The notes beneath the pieces are model-generated. The model was given only the letters and a program-made list of their open reading frames with translations, had not been told where the DNA came from and did not search any database. From contig CAAFFR010000076.1 in assembly GCA_900762245.1 (NCBI GenBank), positions 1 to 31,945 on the forward strand: 31,945 nucleotides of DNA. Reading direction: 5' to 3'. This document shows, in pieces, positions 15,618 through 23,750 of this stretch (its first letter is position 1; each line of letters starts with the position of its first letter). The stretch is from an uncultured Oscillospiraceae bacterium (GTDB lineage: Bacteria > Bacillota_A > Clostridia > Oscillospirales > Oscillospiraceae). The position numbers and the translations under genes were made by a program.

Positions 15618-15692
15618 TGGTGACCCGTACGGGAATCGAACCCATGTTACCGCCGTGAAAGGGCGGTGTCTTAACCGCTTGACCAACGGGCC
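15618..15692 (-). tRNA. tRNA-Glu (anticodon TTC)
   Basis: 75 bases including an encoded CCA. The acceptor GGCCCGT pairs with ACGGGTC, the anticodon stem CCGCC/GGCGG carries the loop CTTTCAC, and the T arm has TTCGATT. The discriminator is A. All four arms can be drawn. It directly follows tRNA-Met with no spacer. Confidence 0.97.
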
Positions 15693-15768
15693 TGGTAGCG
15701 GCAATCTGATTCGAACAGATGACATACCGGGTATGAACCGGCTACTCTACCAACTGAGTTATGCCGCC
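15693..15768 (-). tRNA. tRNA-Met (anticodon CAT), elongator type
   Basis: 76 bases with encoded CCA. The acceptor is GGCGGCA/TGCCGCT, the D arm ACTC/GAGT, the anticodon arm GCCGG-TTCATAC-CCGGT and the T arm ATCTG/CAGAT. The initiator tRNA's three G-C pairs next to the anticodon loop and its mispaired first base are missing, and the sequence is unlike tRNA-Ile(CAT), so elongator Met is preferred. It is the first gene of the unit. Confidence 0.93.
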
Positions 15769-15810
15769 ATATTGGTCAATGATCTCGGCACCGCCGAAAT
15801 CAGCTTCATC

Positions 15811-15839
15811 AGTATAACTCAGGAAGCGGAAAATGTCAA
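15811..15839 (-). promoter_or_regulatory. consensus promoter of the tRNA operon
   Basis: On the minus strand TTGACA (15834-15839), a 17-base spacer and TATACT (15811-15816), one base off consensus. Transcription would start about 36 bases before tRNA-Met, as expected for a strong stable-RNA promoter. Confidence 0.85.
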
Positions 15840-16120
15840 GTGCTTTTTTAAAATTTTTTCGATTTTTTTCGGGGCGTGCAAATGGGCATTTCTCGAACTG
15901 TCAAAAAACGAGGTCATTGCGAGTCACCCCACGTCGGGCTTCACCCTCCTCGCTATGATATGCGGTGTACGAGACTGCACGATCATTTGCGATTTGGCCC
16001 CTTTCACAGCAGCGAAAGGACTTTACGCAACTTTTACAGCTGATTTTTATTTAATCAGTCAATATGTATCGATTGGAAATAATTCCTGTTAAAGTTTTTG
16101 TCAAACATGAATAAAACCAG
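15840..16120. other. intergenic region with a degenerate inverted repeat
   Basis: There is no gene. TCATTGCGAG (15914-15923) is mirrored by CTCGCTATGA (15949-15958) with one mismatch. It may be a worn copy of a dispersed palindromic repeat. AT-rich sequence then leads to the rnf promoter. Confidence 0.4.
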
Positions 16121-16149
16121 TGGACAAATCGAGAGAAATGCGTTATTAT
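16121..16149 (+). promoter_or_regulatory. promoter of the rnf operon
   Basis: TGGACA (16121-16126), a 17-base spacer and TATTAT (16144-16149), each one base off consensus. The start would be about 47 bases before the rnfC ATG. Confidence 0.75.
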
Positions 16150-16202
16150 ATGTAGTGGAATAATGCGGTAATCTCCGCGAAAATTGAAAGAGGTGAAGTA
16201 AT

Positions 16203-17531
16203 ATGGCGTTTTCTTTTTTCGGAGGGGTCCATCCCAAAGAAAATAAGTGGTACGCTTGTGACAAGGAGACTCAGGTATTCCCCGAACCGGATGTCCTGGT
16301 AATTCCCATGTCCCAGCATATCGGCGCCCCCTGCAAGCCCCTCGTCAAGAAGGGCGATCTGGTTACTGTCGGTCAGAAGATCGGTGATAATCAGGGTCTG
16401 TGTGTTCCTGTTCATGCTTCCGTTTCCGGTAAGGTTAAGTCTGTCGGGGCCATGGCACATACCAACGGCAGCACGGTTATGAGTGTGGTCATCGAGAATG
16501 ATCATCTGGGCACCCTGTGCGAGGATGTCAAGCCCCGTACTCAGGAAGAAGTTGACGCACTGTCCAACGAGGATCTCATCAACATCATCCGTGAGGGTGG
16601 CATCGTTGGTATGGGCGGCGCAACCTTCCCCACCCATGTCAAGCTCTCCGGCGGCATCGGCAAGGTCGATACTGTCATCGTCAACGCCGGCGAGTGCGAG
16701 CCCTTCATTACTTCTGATGACCGCCTGTGCCGTGAGCAGCCTGCCAAGGTGATCTCCGGCCTGAAGATCGTCATGAAGATCTTTGGCCTGAAGGAAGGCC
16801 ACATTGGCATCGAGGACAACAAGCCCGAGGCTGTCAAGGCTCTGAATGCCTGCCTGTGCAAGGAAGATGGCATCATCGTGGACGTGCTTCCTGCCAAATA
16901 CCCCCAGGGCGCTGAAAAGCAGCTGATCTACGCTGTCACCGGCCGGGAAGTACCTAGCGGCGGTTTGCCCGCTGCTGTTGGCTGCGCTGTGTTCAACGCT
17001 GCCACCGTCAAGGCTATCCATGATGTGGTCTATGACGGCATGCCCCTGATCAAGCGGATTGTCACCGTGTCCGGTGATATCCTGATGGAACCCAAGAACC
17101 TGCTGGTTCCCATCGGCACCTCTTTTGATGCACTGATCGAAGCCTGCGGCTACAGGGAGAACCCCTATAAGGTTCTGTCCGGCGGCCCCATGATGGGTGC
17201 TGCCCAGTACGACCTGAGCGTTCCCACCATCAAGGGTGTCAATGCAATCACTGTCCTCGGCAAGTCCAACGACTACTCCGTGGAGGATTCCCGCTGCCTG
17301 CGCTGCGGCAAGTGCATTGATGCCTGCCCCATGAAGCTGATGCCCGTCCTGATGTACAAGTCCACCCAGTCCAACGATGTCCAGGAAATGAAGGACAACA
17401 ACATCATGGACTGCATCGAGTGCGGCTCCTGTGCATACACCTGCCCCGCCGGCGTTCCTCTGGTTCTGGGCTTCCGCGTGGCCAAGCAGGTCATCCGCAA
17501 CGACGCTGCCAAGCAGGCAGCCAAGAAATAA
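16203..17531 (+). CDS. rnfC: Rnf complex subunit RnfC
   Basis: 442 residues. RnfC is the peripheral iron-sulfur and flavin subunit of the Rnf ferredoxin:NAD oxidoreductase, on the cytoplasmic face, where it handles NAD. The N-terminal GGVHPKENK is diagnostic, MGGATFPTHVKL and NAGECEPFI mark the NqrF/Nuo51-like nucleotide and flavin region, and two [4Fe-4S] motifs follow: Cys365, 368, 371 and 375, and Cys404, 407, 410 and 414. GAGGTG stands about 6 bases before the ATG. It is the first gene of a six-gene operon in the usual clostridial order. Length is standard. Strongly biased codons indicate high expression. Confidence 0.97.
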   Translation: MAFSFFGGVHPKENKWYACDKETQVFPEPDVLVIPMSQHIGAPCKPLVKKGDLVTVGQKIGDNQGLCVPVHASVSGKVKSVGAMAHTNGSTVMSVVIENDHLGTLCEDVKPRTQEEVDALSNEDLINIIREGGIVGMGGATFPTHVKLSGGIGKVDTVIVNAGECEPFITSDDRLCREQPAKVISGLKIVMKIFGLKEGHIGIEDNKPEAVKALNACLCKEDGIIVDVLPAKYPQGAEKQLIYAVTGREVPSGGLPAAVGCAVFNAATVKAIHDVVYDGMPLIKRIVTVSGDILMEPKNLLVPIGTSFDALIEACGYRENPYKVLSGGPMMGAAQYDLSVPTIKGVNAITVLGKSNDYSVEDSRCLRCGKCIDACPMKLMPVLMYKSTQSNDVQEMKDNNIMDCIECGSCAYTCPAGVPLVLGFRVAKQVIRNDAAKQAAKK

Positions 17532-17546
17532 GGAGGTGGAGATCAA

Positions 17547-18542
17547 ATGGCACAGATGAAATACTTTTATGAGCTGACGATTTCCAGCTCTCCTCACGTA
17601 CATTCCGCAACTACCACCAAGACCATCATGCGCGATGTCCTGATCGCTCTGGCTCCCGCCATGCTGGTTGCTGTCTATGTCTTCGGCCTGCGGGCCATCA
17701 CCGTGACTGCCGTCTCTGTTGCAGCCTGCGTCTTCTTCGAGTGGCTGTACTGCAAGATGACCGGCATGCACTGCAAGATTTATGACCTGTCTGCCTGCGT
17801 CACCGGCGTCCTGCTGGCCTTTGTCTGCCCCGTCACCATTCCTTACTGGACCATCGTGCTGGGCGCCCTGTTCGCCATCATGCTGGTCAAGATGCTGTTC
17901 GGCGGTCTGGGACGCAACATTGTCAACCCCGCTCTGGCAGGCCGTGCCTTCCTGTTCAGCTGGCCCGTCCTGATGTCCACCTGGGTCAAGCCCGGCTTTG
18001 CCAATGCTGCCGGCGTCTTCTCCACTGCTGATGCTGTTACCGCTGCTACTCCTCTGGCTAACATGCACCAGGGCATCATGTGCGAGGAGCCCATCATGGA
18101 CCTGTTCCTGGGCACCATCGGCGGCTGCATCGGTGAGACTTCCGCCATCGCTCTGCTGATCGGCTTTGCTTACCTGCTGTACCGCAAGGTCATCTCCGCC
18201 CGCATCCCCCTGTTCTACATCGGCACTGTTGCTGTTCTGACCTTCCTGTTCCCCCTGGGCAATGACCGTATTGCCTGGATGGCAGCCCAGGTCTTCGGCG
18301 GCGGCCTGATGCTGGGTGCCATCTTCATGGCAACCGACTATGTTACCTCCCCCGTTACCAAGCTGGGTCAGATCGTCTACGCCATCGGCTGCGGCCTGCT
18401 GACTGTCCTGATCCGCTACTTCGGCGGCTACAACGAAGGCGTTTCCTATGCCATCCTGTGCATGAATGCCTGCGTTGTCCTGCTGGATAGAATCGGCCGT
18501 CCTGTGAAGTTCGGCGCACCCAAGAAGGAGGCGGCGAAGTAA
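17547..18542 (+). CDS. rnfD: Rnf complex subunit RnfD
   Basis: 331 residues, an integral membrane subunit with about nine or ten helices, homologous to NqrB. It carries covalently bound FMN; the likely attachment is Thr168 in AVTAATPLA. Family landmarks include FGGLGRNIVNPALAGRAF in the middle and ATDYVTSPVTKLGQ near residue 263. GGAGGTGGAG precedes the ATG, 15 bases after the rnfC stop. With RnfA, E and G it forms the ion-translocating part; whether Na+ or H+ is pumped cannot be read here. Confidence 0.97.
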   Translation: MAQMKYFYELTISSSPHVHSATTTKTIMRDVLIALAPAMLVAVYVFGLRAITVTAVSVAACVFFEWLYCKMTGMHCKIYDLSACVTGVLLAFVCPVTIPYWTIVLGALFAIMLVKMLFGGLGRNIVNPALAGRAFLFSWPVLMSTWVKPGFANAAGVFSTADAVTAATPLANMHQGIMCEEPIMDLFLGTIGGCIGETSAIALLIGFAYLLYRKVISARIPLFYIGTVAVLTFLFPLGNDRIAWMAAQVFGGGLMLGAIFMATDYVTSPVTKLGQIVYAIGCGLLTVLIRYFGGYNEGVSYAILCMNACVVLLDRIGRPVKFGAPKKEAAK

Positions 18543-18543
18543 T

Positions 18544-19089
18544 ATGAAGACTGAGTCCACCGTTAAGTATGTTCTGCGTCTGGCCCTGACTCTGCTGGCC
18601 ATTACCGCAGTGGTCGCCGCCGCTCTGGCAGGCGTCAACTCCATCACTGCTCCCGCCATCGCTGAGCTGAAAGCTCAGAAGACCCAGGAGGCCATCGAAC
18701 TGGTCCTGCCCGGCGGCGGCGAGGCTGTTGATTTCCCCGAGACTGCTCTGGTCTCCAAGGTCTACGCTTCCGAAACCGGCTACGCTGTGGAAGTCACCCC
18801 CGGCGGCTTCGACAACACCATCACCATGATGGTCGGTGTTGACAAGGCTGGCAGCGTTCTGGGCATTTCCATCATCTCCCACACCGAGACTGCCGGTCTG
18901 GGCGCTGTGGCTGCAGCCGGCACTCCCGCCGGTGAGGCTTTCCGCGGCGGCTTTGTTGGCAAGTCCGGCTCCGTTTCCGTCACCAAGGACGGCGGCGAGA
19001 TCAACGCCATCACCGGCGCTACCATCACCTCCCGTGCTGTCTGCGTTGGTGTCAACGCTGCACTGGAATGTGTTGCAAAAATGGGTTAA
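18544..19089 (+). CDS. rnfG: Rnf complex subunit RnfG
   Basis: 181 residues. One N-terminal helix (LRLALTLLAITAVVAAALAG) anchors an extracytoplasmic FMN-binding domain. The covalent flavin motif is ITGATITSRAV, with Thr160 as the likely attachment residue. The ATG follows the rnfD stop by one base, and its ribosome site AAGGAGG lies inside the end of rnfD, so translation is coupled. Length is normal for clostridial RnfG. Confidence 0.96.
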   Translation: MKTESTVKYVLRLALTLLAITAVVAAALAGVNSITAPAIAELKAQKTQEAIELVLPGGGEAVDFPETALVSKVYASETGYAVEVTPGGFDNTITMMVGVDKAGSVLGISIISHTETAGLGAVAAAGTPAGEAFRGGFVGKSGSVSVTKDGGEINAITGATITSRAVCVGVNAALECVAKMG

Positions 19090-19105
19090 TTAGGAGGTAC
19101 TTCGC

Positions 19106-19753
19106 ATGAATTTCAAGAAGCAATTTAACGAGGGCCTGCTGACGAAGAACCCTGTTACCGTTCAGCTGCTGGGTATGTGCTCCACTCTGGCTATCACCAC
19201 CAGCCTGTTCAACGGCATCGGCATGGGCCTGGCTGTTACCATCATCACCATCTGCTCCAACGTTCTGATCTCCGCTCTGCGTAAGGTCATCCCCAACCAG
19301 ATCCGTATCGCTGCCTACATCACCATCATTGCAGGCTTCGTTACCGTGGTCGACCTGCTGCTGCAGGCATTTATCCCCGCTCTGTCTGAGAGCCTGGGCG
19401 TGTTTATTCCCCTGATCGTCGTTAACTGTATGGTTCTGGGCCGTGCCGAAGCTTTTGCTTCCAAGAACGGCGTTCTGGCCTCCGCAGTTGACGGCCTGTG
19501 CCAGGGTATTGGCTACACCGTAGCTCTGGTCATTGTCTGTGTCATCCGTGAGCTGCTGGGCTCCGGCACCTTCGGCGGCGGCCTGCTGGACCCCGGCGGC
19601 GCAGGCATCCAGATCATTCCTCAGCCCTTCCCCGCCATGCAGCTGGTCATGCCCGTGGGCGGCTTCCTGGTTCTGGGCTTCGTCATCGCCGGCTCTCAGG
19701 CTCTGATGACCTCTCTGGAGAAGAAAAATAAGAAGAAGGAGGCTGCTAAGTAA
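19106..19753 (+). CDS. rnfE: Rnf complex subunit RnfE
   Basis: 215 residues, six predicted transmembrane helices, homologous to NqrD. Landmarks are NPVTVQLLGMCSTLAITTSL at the start, LIVVNCMVLGRAEAFA in the middle and a Gly-rich periplasmic loop (GTFGGGLLDPGGAG). RnfE and RnfA form the inverted-topology pair whose conserved Cys residues bind an iron-sulfur centre in the membrane core; VVNCMVLGRAEA holds the expected Cys. AGGAGG lies about 9 bases before the ATG. The last base of the stop is the first base of rnfA. Confidence 0.96.
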   Translation: MNFKKQFNEGLLTKNPVTVQLLGMCSTLAITTSLFNGIGMGLAVTIITICSNVLISALRKVIPNQIRIAAYITIIAGFVTVVDLLLQAFIPALSESLGVFIPLIVVNCMVLGRAEAFASKNGVLASAVDGLCQGIGYTVALVIVCVIRELLGSGTFGGGLLDPGGAGIQIIPQPFPAMQLVMPVGGFLVLGFVIAGSQALMTSLEKKNKKKEAAK

Positions 19754-20334
19754 TGGCTATGGAAATCATGGGCATCATTCTTGCTGCTCTGCTGAGCCAG
19801 AACTTCATTCTGGTTAAGTTCTACGGCATCTGCCCCTTTATGGGCGTTTCCAAGAAGATCGACACCGCACTGGGCATGGGCATGGCTGTTACCTTCGTTA
19901 TGGCTCTGGCCTCCGCTGCCTGCTACGCTGTCAATCTGGTTCTGGTCGCTCTGAATCTGCAGTATATGCAGACCGTTACCTTTATTCTGGTCATCGCCTC
20001 CATCGTTCAGGTGGTGGAAATGTTCCTGAAGAAGGCTGTTCCCGCTCTGTACAAGGCTCTGGGCGTGTTCCTGCCCCTGATCACCACCAACTGCGCCGTT
20101 CTGGGTGTTGTTCTGGTCAACGTTCAGGAAGGCTACAACTTCCTCATCAGCGTGGTTAACGGTGCTGCCGGCGGTCTGGGCTTCACTCTGGCCATCGTCC
20201 TGTTCGCCTCCGTCCGTGAGCGCGTCAACAAGACTGAGTGCCCCGAGTGCTTCAAGGGCTTCCCCATCGCACTGATCGCTGCTGGCCTGCTGGCTCTGGC
20301 CTTCATGGGCTTCTCCGGCCTGAGCATTACCTAA
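19753..20334 (+). CDS. rnfA: Rnf complex subunit RnfA
   Basis: 193 residues, six predicted helices, homologous to NqrE and to RnfE. ILAALLSQNFILVKFYGICPFMG is the family's N-terminal block and LITTNCAVLGVVLVN its second Cys block; both Cys match the shared membrane iron-sulfur site. It overlaps rnfE by one base (TAATG), with AAGGAGG inside rnfE, so the two are coupled, as suits a stoichiometric pair. Confidence 0.96.
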   Translation: MAMEIMGIILAALLSQNFILVKFYGICPFMGVSKKIDTALGMGMAVTFVMALASAACYAVNLVLVALNLQYMQTVTFILVIASIVQVVEMFLKKAVPALYKALGVFLPLITTNCAVLGVVLVNVQEGYNFLISVVNGAAGGLGFTLAIVLFASVRERVNKTECPECFKGFPIALIAAGLLALAFMGFSGLSIT

Positions 20335-20349
20335 GGAGGTCACAGAAAT

Positions 20350-21219
20350 ATGGAAATTTTGATTGCAATTGCTCTGCTGGGTGGTCTGGGTCTGGCCTTC
20401 GGCCTGATTCTGGCTGCCGCATCCAAGGTCTTCTATGTGGAGACCGATCCCCGTCTGGACCAGCTGAATGAGTGCCTGCCCGGCGCGAACTGCGGCGGCT
20501 GCGGCTTCGCAGGCTGCGGCGCTTATGCCGAAGCTGTCCTGAACGGCGAAGCCCAGATCGGTGCCTGTGCTTCCGGCGGCAACGAGTGCGCTCAGAAGAT
20601 GGCTGCCATCATGGGCGTTAAGGCTGAGGCTGTCACCCGCAAGGTGGCTCTGGTCCGCTGCTCCGGTGCTAAGGAATACGACAAAGACGGCAACCTGGTC
20701 AAGGGTGCTAAGGTGAAGGCCCATTACGAAGGCTTCAGGGATTGTCTGGCTGCCTCCAAGGTCGGCGGCTCCGGTCCCCTGTCCTGCAAGTACGGCTGCC
20801 TGGGCTACGGCTCCTGCACCAAGGCTTGTAAGTACGGCGCTATCAAGGTTGTGAACGGTGTTGCTGTGGTTGACGAGGATCTGTGTGTCGGCTGTATGGC
20901 CTGCGCCGCTGTCTGCCCCCGTAACCTGATCGTTCCCGTGGAGCCCGACCGCAATGTGGTCATTGCCTGTAACTCCATGGCAAAGGGCGCTGCTACTACC
21001 CGTGCATGTACCGTCGGCTGTATCGGCTGCGGTCTGTGTAAGAAGATCTGCCCCAGCGGTGCCATCACCATCGAGAACAACGTTGCCCGGATCGATTACT
21101 CCAAGTGCACCCAGTGCGGCCTGTGCGCAACTGTCTGCCCCAAGAAGCTCATCAAGGACTCCAAGGTGGAGACCCTGGGCGAGCCCAACGCGCAGCCCGT
21201 CAACGGTCCTGCCGTCTAA
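20350..21219 (+). CDS. rnfB: Rnf complex subunit RnfB, multi-cluster ferredoxin-type subunit
   Basis: 289 residues. An N-terminal membrane helix ([20 protein letters not shown]) is followed by a cluster motif with Cys42, 48, 51 and 56 in [15 protein letters not shown]. Then come a Cys-rich stretch ([19 protein letters not shown]) and ferredoxin-like motifs [28 protein letters not shown] and [12 protein letters not shown]. It is the entry point for electrons from reduced ferredoxin. AAGGAGG lies about 10 bases before the ATG. It is the last gene of the operon, about 100 bases before the terminator. The several clusters agree with clostridial RnfB. Confidence 0.96.
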   Translation: MEILIAIALLGGLGLAFGLILAAASKVFYVETDPRLDQLNECLPGANCGGCGFAGCGAYAEAVLNGEAQIGACASGGNECAQKMAAIMGVKAEAVTRKVALVRCSGAKEYDKDGNLVKGAKVKAHYEGFRDCLAASKVGGSGPLSCKYGCLGYGSCTKACKYGAIKVVNGVAVVDEDLCVGCMACAAVCPRNLIVPVEPDRNVVIACNSMAKGAATTRACTVGCIGCGLCKKICPSGAITIENNVARIDYSKCTQCGLCATVCPKKLIKDSKVETLGEPNAQPVNGPAV

Positions 21220-21319
21220 GCGGCGTGCCGCCGCAGGCAATGCGTGACATACCCGGTCTGTGTTCGTTACACCATTGGATATCGCTCGATTCGTTACTGC
21301 GGATAATGTCAAAATAAGG

Positions 21320-21350
21320 AATCCCTCCCGTTTCCGGGAGGGATTTTTCT
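21320..21350 (+). terminator. terminator of the rnf operon
   Basis: AATCCCTCCCG (21320-21330) pairs with CGGGAGGGATT (21335-21345) around a tttc loop and runs into TTTT. It is a textbook intrinsic terminator. Confidence 0.9.
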
Positions 21351-21384
21351 GTCTGCAGAGCGGGAGAAAGCCTCCCCGCGTGTA

Positions 21385-21416
21385 TGAGAAAAGGCGCGTT
21401 GGGAATCCAACGCGCC
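21385..21416 (-). terminator. terminator of the GH13 transcription unit
   Basis: GGCGCGTTGG (21393-21402) pairs with CCAACGCGCC (21407-21416). On the minus strand TTTTCTC follows. It lies 6 bases after the stop of the 55-residue gene. Confidence 0.85.
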
Positions 21417-21422
21417 ATGTAA

Positions 21423-21590
21423 TTATGCGGTTTCCTCGATTTCCTTTGCAATGGGACAATTGCTCTGGTAAACACAGTTGCCGTAGCAGCAGTCCACTTC
21501 GGTAACTTCGCCGTCTTCCACAATGACCTCCACCATGCGGGAGGCATCCAGCTGGCGGCAGTAGCCGGACAGAAACTTTTCGATTTCCAT
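21423..21590 (-). CDS. small Cys-rich protein of unknown function (55 residues)
   Basis: Starting at MEIEKFLSGYCRQLDASRMV, it has an acidic hairpin-like middle (VEVIVEDGEVTEVD) and ends in CCYGNCVYQSNCPIAKEIEE. Four closely spaced Cys, plus one earlier, could bind zinc or an iron-sulfur centre. The ATG directly follows the TAA of the GH13 gene, whose final codons supply a GGAG ribosome site, and a terminator comes 6 bases after its stop. Spacing, ribosome site and composition support a real gene. I recognise no family. Its coupling to an alpha-glucan enzyme may be functional or only positional. Confidence 0.7.
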   Translation of the reverse strand: MEIEKFLSGYCRQLDASRMVEVIVEDGEVTEVDCCYGNCVYQSNCPIAKEIEETA

Positions 21591-23438
21591 TTACAGCTCC
21601 TCCGTGACGCAGAAGCCCCGGGGACCGATGATAAGGTGGTCCTTTGCAATGAGCTTCATATTCTGTGCAAAGTATATACGGCTGGTGGGAATCTCCCAGG
21701 GATCACCGCTGCGGTTTACATAACAGCGGAAAGTGCGGCCCTTGTAGGAGCGGGTGTAGCCCACATGCTTGTCGCCCGCCTCGAAGAACTGGATATCGCC
21801 CAATCGGAAGGCTTCAAAGTGCTTGCGCAGCTCGCCAAGGCGCTGGAAGTGACTCAGGAACTCCTGGTCTTCCCGGCCCCAGGGATAGGGACGGCGGTTG
21901 AAGGGGTCCCGGTAGCCTTCCATGCAGGCCTCGTCGCCATAATACAGGCTGGGACTGCCGGGGAGGGTATACTGCAGGAAGGAGGCCATCATCAGGCGGT
22001 CCACAGCCACATCCAGGGAGTTGCGGGACAGGTGGCGCTTTGCCTGCTCTTCACGGCTGCCGTCAAAGTCATCCACCAGGGCGGTAAGGATGCGGGCGGT
22101 ATCGTGAGTGCCCAGCAGGTTCATGTTGCAGTGGACCACTTCCTGGGGATAGTTTTCCACAATGGACATGACCGTTTCCTTCAGACCCTTGCCACCGTCG
22201 AAGCCGCGAACGAAGTTGATGATGGCGGTGCGGAAGGGGTAATTCATAACGGAATCCAGCTCGCCGCCGGTGAAGTAGGTGCGGCGTTTGTTGTAAGCGG
22301 TTTTGTTGGAGGCATCCTCCCAGACCTCGCCCAGAACGTAGGCATCGGGATTGATTTCCTTCACCCGGTCCCGGAGCAGCTTGATAAATTCGTCCGGCAA
22401 CTCGTCAGCAACGTCCAGGCGGAAGCCGTCTGCCCCCAGCTTCAGCCAGTGGGCGATAACGCTGTCCTCGTCGCTGATGATGAACTTGATGAATTCCGGG
22501 TCCATCTTGTTGACGGTGGGCAGGGTGTCGAAGTTCCACCAGGCGTTGTATTGTTGGGGCCAGTTGTAGAAGGTATACCAGCTATAGTAGGGAGATTCCT
22601 GAGAATTGTGGGCACCCACGCTGTCAAACTGCTTTTCCCGGTTGAAATAGGGGCTGTTGGAGCCGGTGTGGGAATACACGCCGTCCAGGATCACCTTAAT
22701 CCCCCGCTTATGGGCGGCATCGATCATCTCCTTGAAATCCTCGATGGTGCCCAGCATGGGGTCCGGAACCTTGTAGTCGCCGGTATCGTAGCGGTGGGAG
22801 GAGAAGCTCTTGGAAATGGGATTCAGATACAGAATGGTGGTGCCAAGACCGGCAATATAATCCATCTTCTCGGTGATGCCCTTGAAGTTGCCGCCGTAGA
22901 AGTCGTTGTTCAGCACGATGCCCTCAGGGGTGGGCTGCCAGTCCACTTCCTCGTACCAGCTTTTATGAACGGTATAAGGGGTCAGCTTGCCGGTCAGGTC
23001 GCACTCGCCGGATTTGTGGAACCGGTCGGGGAAAACCTGATAAATGGTAGCACCCTTGGCCCAGTCCGGGGTGTGGAAGTCTGCGGGAATGCAGCTAAGC
23101 TGCCACAGGGCTCCGGCCTCCATATTGGTATCATCCCCCTGCTTGAACAGACGGAAGCTGCCCTGGGGATTGGCTACCCGGAAGTAATAGAAATACAGAC
23201 CGGTCTTGGGAATGGAGAATTCCGCTGTCCAGATCTCGTAAGGTGCCACGATCTCCTTTTTGGAGAACAGGATCTCCTGGGCGGTGGTTTTGCCGTCATC
23301 GTAAAGCAGCACACAGCTGACGTTGCAGGTGTTGACGGAAAGGGGGATATGGATGTTTAAGGTGCAGACCTGGTCAGGCACCAGTGTGCCAAAGGGGGTC
23401 TTGTACTGAGGCTTTTTGCTGTCGTAGAGGATTCTCAT
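21591..23438 (-). CDS. GH13 alpha-glucan hydrolase, neopullulanase/cyclomaltodextrinase-like
   Basis: 615 residues, no signal peptide, so intracellular. An N-terminal beta-sandwich (about 1-120) resembles the CBM34-type domain of cyclomaltodextrinases. The barrel carries all GH13 regions: DGVYSHTG (252-259), GFRLDVADE with nucleophile Asp342, VLGEVWED with acid/base Glu371, and LLGTHDT with Asp446. A beta C-terminal domain ends the protein. It should cleave alpha-1,4 and perhaps alpha-1,6 links in maltodextrin or glycogen-derived glucans. AAGGAG stands 8 bases before the ATG. It lies beyond the glgA terminator, so it probably has its own promoter. Confidence 0.88.
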   Translation of the reverse strand: MRILYDSKKPQYKTPFGTLVPDQVCTLNIHIPLSVNTCNVSCVLLYDDGKTTAQEILFSKKEIVAPYEIWTAEFSIPKTGLYFYYFRVANPQGSFRLFKQGDDTNMEAGALWQLSCIPADFHTPDWAKGATIYQVFPDRFHKSGECDLTGKLTPYTVHKSWYEEVDWQPTPEGIVLNNDFYGGNFKGITEKMDYIAGLGTTILYLNPISKSFSSHRYDTGDYKVPDPMLGTIEDFKEMIDAAHKRGIKVILDGVYSHTGSNSPYFNREKQFDSVGAHNSQESPYYSWYTFYNWPQQYNAWWNFDTLPTVNKMDPEFIKFIISDEDSVIAHWLKLGADGFRLDVADELPDEFIKLLRDRVKEINPDAYVLGEVWEDASNKTAYNKRRTYFTGGELDSVMNYPFRTAIINFVRGFDGGKGLKETVMSIVENYPQEVVHCNMNLLGTHDTARILTALVDDFDGSREEQAKRHLSRNSLDVAVDRLMMASFLQYTLPGSPSLYYGDEACMEGYRDPFNRRPYPWGREDQEFLSHFQRLGELRKHFEAFRLGDIQFFEAGDKHVGYTRSYKGRTFRCYVNRSGDPWEIPTSRIYFAQNMKLIAKDHLIIGPRGFCVTEEL

Positions 23439-23484
23439 GGTAGTCTCCTTGGAAGTGTTCTTAGAAAGGGGATTGCCAAAGAAT

Positions 23485-23513
23485 AGTATATACTAAATTT
23501 ACCAAAAAGGGAA
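23485..23513 (-). promoter_or_regulatory. possible promoter of the GH13 gene
   Basis: On the minus strand TATACT (23485-23490) is preceded after 17 bases by a poor -35, TTCCCT. It lies about 47 bases before the ATG. Confidence 0.35.
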
Positions 23514-23540
23514 GAGGGAAATTTGAAGATCGCAGGGAAC

Positions 23541-23690
23541 AAAAGCCCTCCCCATTGGGGAGGGTGGCCGAGCGCAAGCGAGGTCGGGAGAGGTGCGGTA
23601 GGGATGCGCCGATACTGCTTGCGTTGGGCGAAATTGTACCGCCCTCATCCGTCTCGCCTGCGGCGAGCCACCTTCCCCGAAGGGGAAGGC
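23541..23690. repeat. palindromic intergenic repeat, divergent form (D)
   Basis: About 150 bases bounded by self-complementary ends: CCCTCCCCattGGGGAGGG near 23546-23563 and CCTTCCCCgaaGGGGAAGG near 23671-23689. The inner CCCTCATCCGTC and GCCACCTTCCCC match the right part of the repeats at 28228, 30104 and 31761, but the left part differs. No reading frame is evident. It fills the gap between GH13 and glgA. Confidence 0.7.
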
Positions 23691-23692
23691 TG

Positions 23693-23722
23693 AAAATCCG
23701 CCCGGATTGCTCCGGGCGGATT
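23693..23722 (-). terminator. terminator of the glgCDA operon
   Basis: AATCCGCCCGGA (23695-23706) pairs perfectly with TCCGGGCGGATT (23711-23722) about a 4-base loop and runs into TTTTC on the minus strand. It lies 28 bases after the glgA stop. Confidence 0.85.
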
Positions 23723-23750
23723 GGGATTATGATTGGTAACGATTTGACGC

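Noticed and set aside
15693..15768. Initiator tRNA-Met or tRNA-Ile with a CAT anticodon
   Set aside because: There are no three G-C pairs next to the anticodon loop and the first acceptor base can pair, unlike an initiator. The acceptor and anticodon arms match elongator Met better than tRNA-Ile(CAT).
16146..18659. Very long open frame on the minus strand opposite rnfC and rnfD
   Set aside because: Its Gln-, His- and Asp-rich translation is low-complexity with no known domain. It is the mirror of the biased codons of the real rnf genes. Similar long mirror frames lie opposite the solute-binding protein (4740-6476), rnfA/rnfB (19696-21459), GH13 (21636-23360) and glgC/glgD/glgA.
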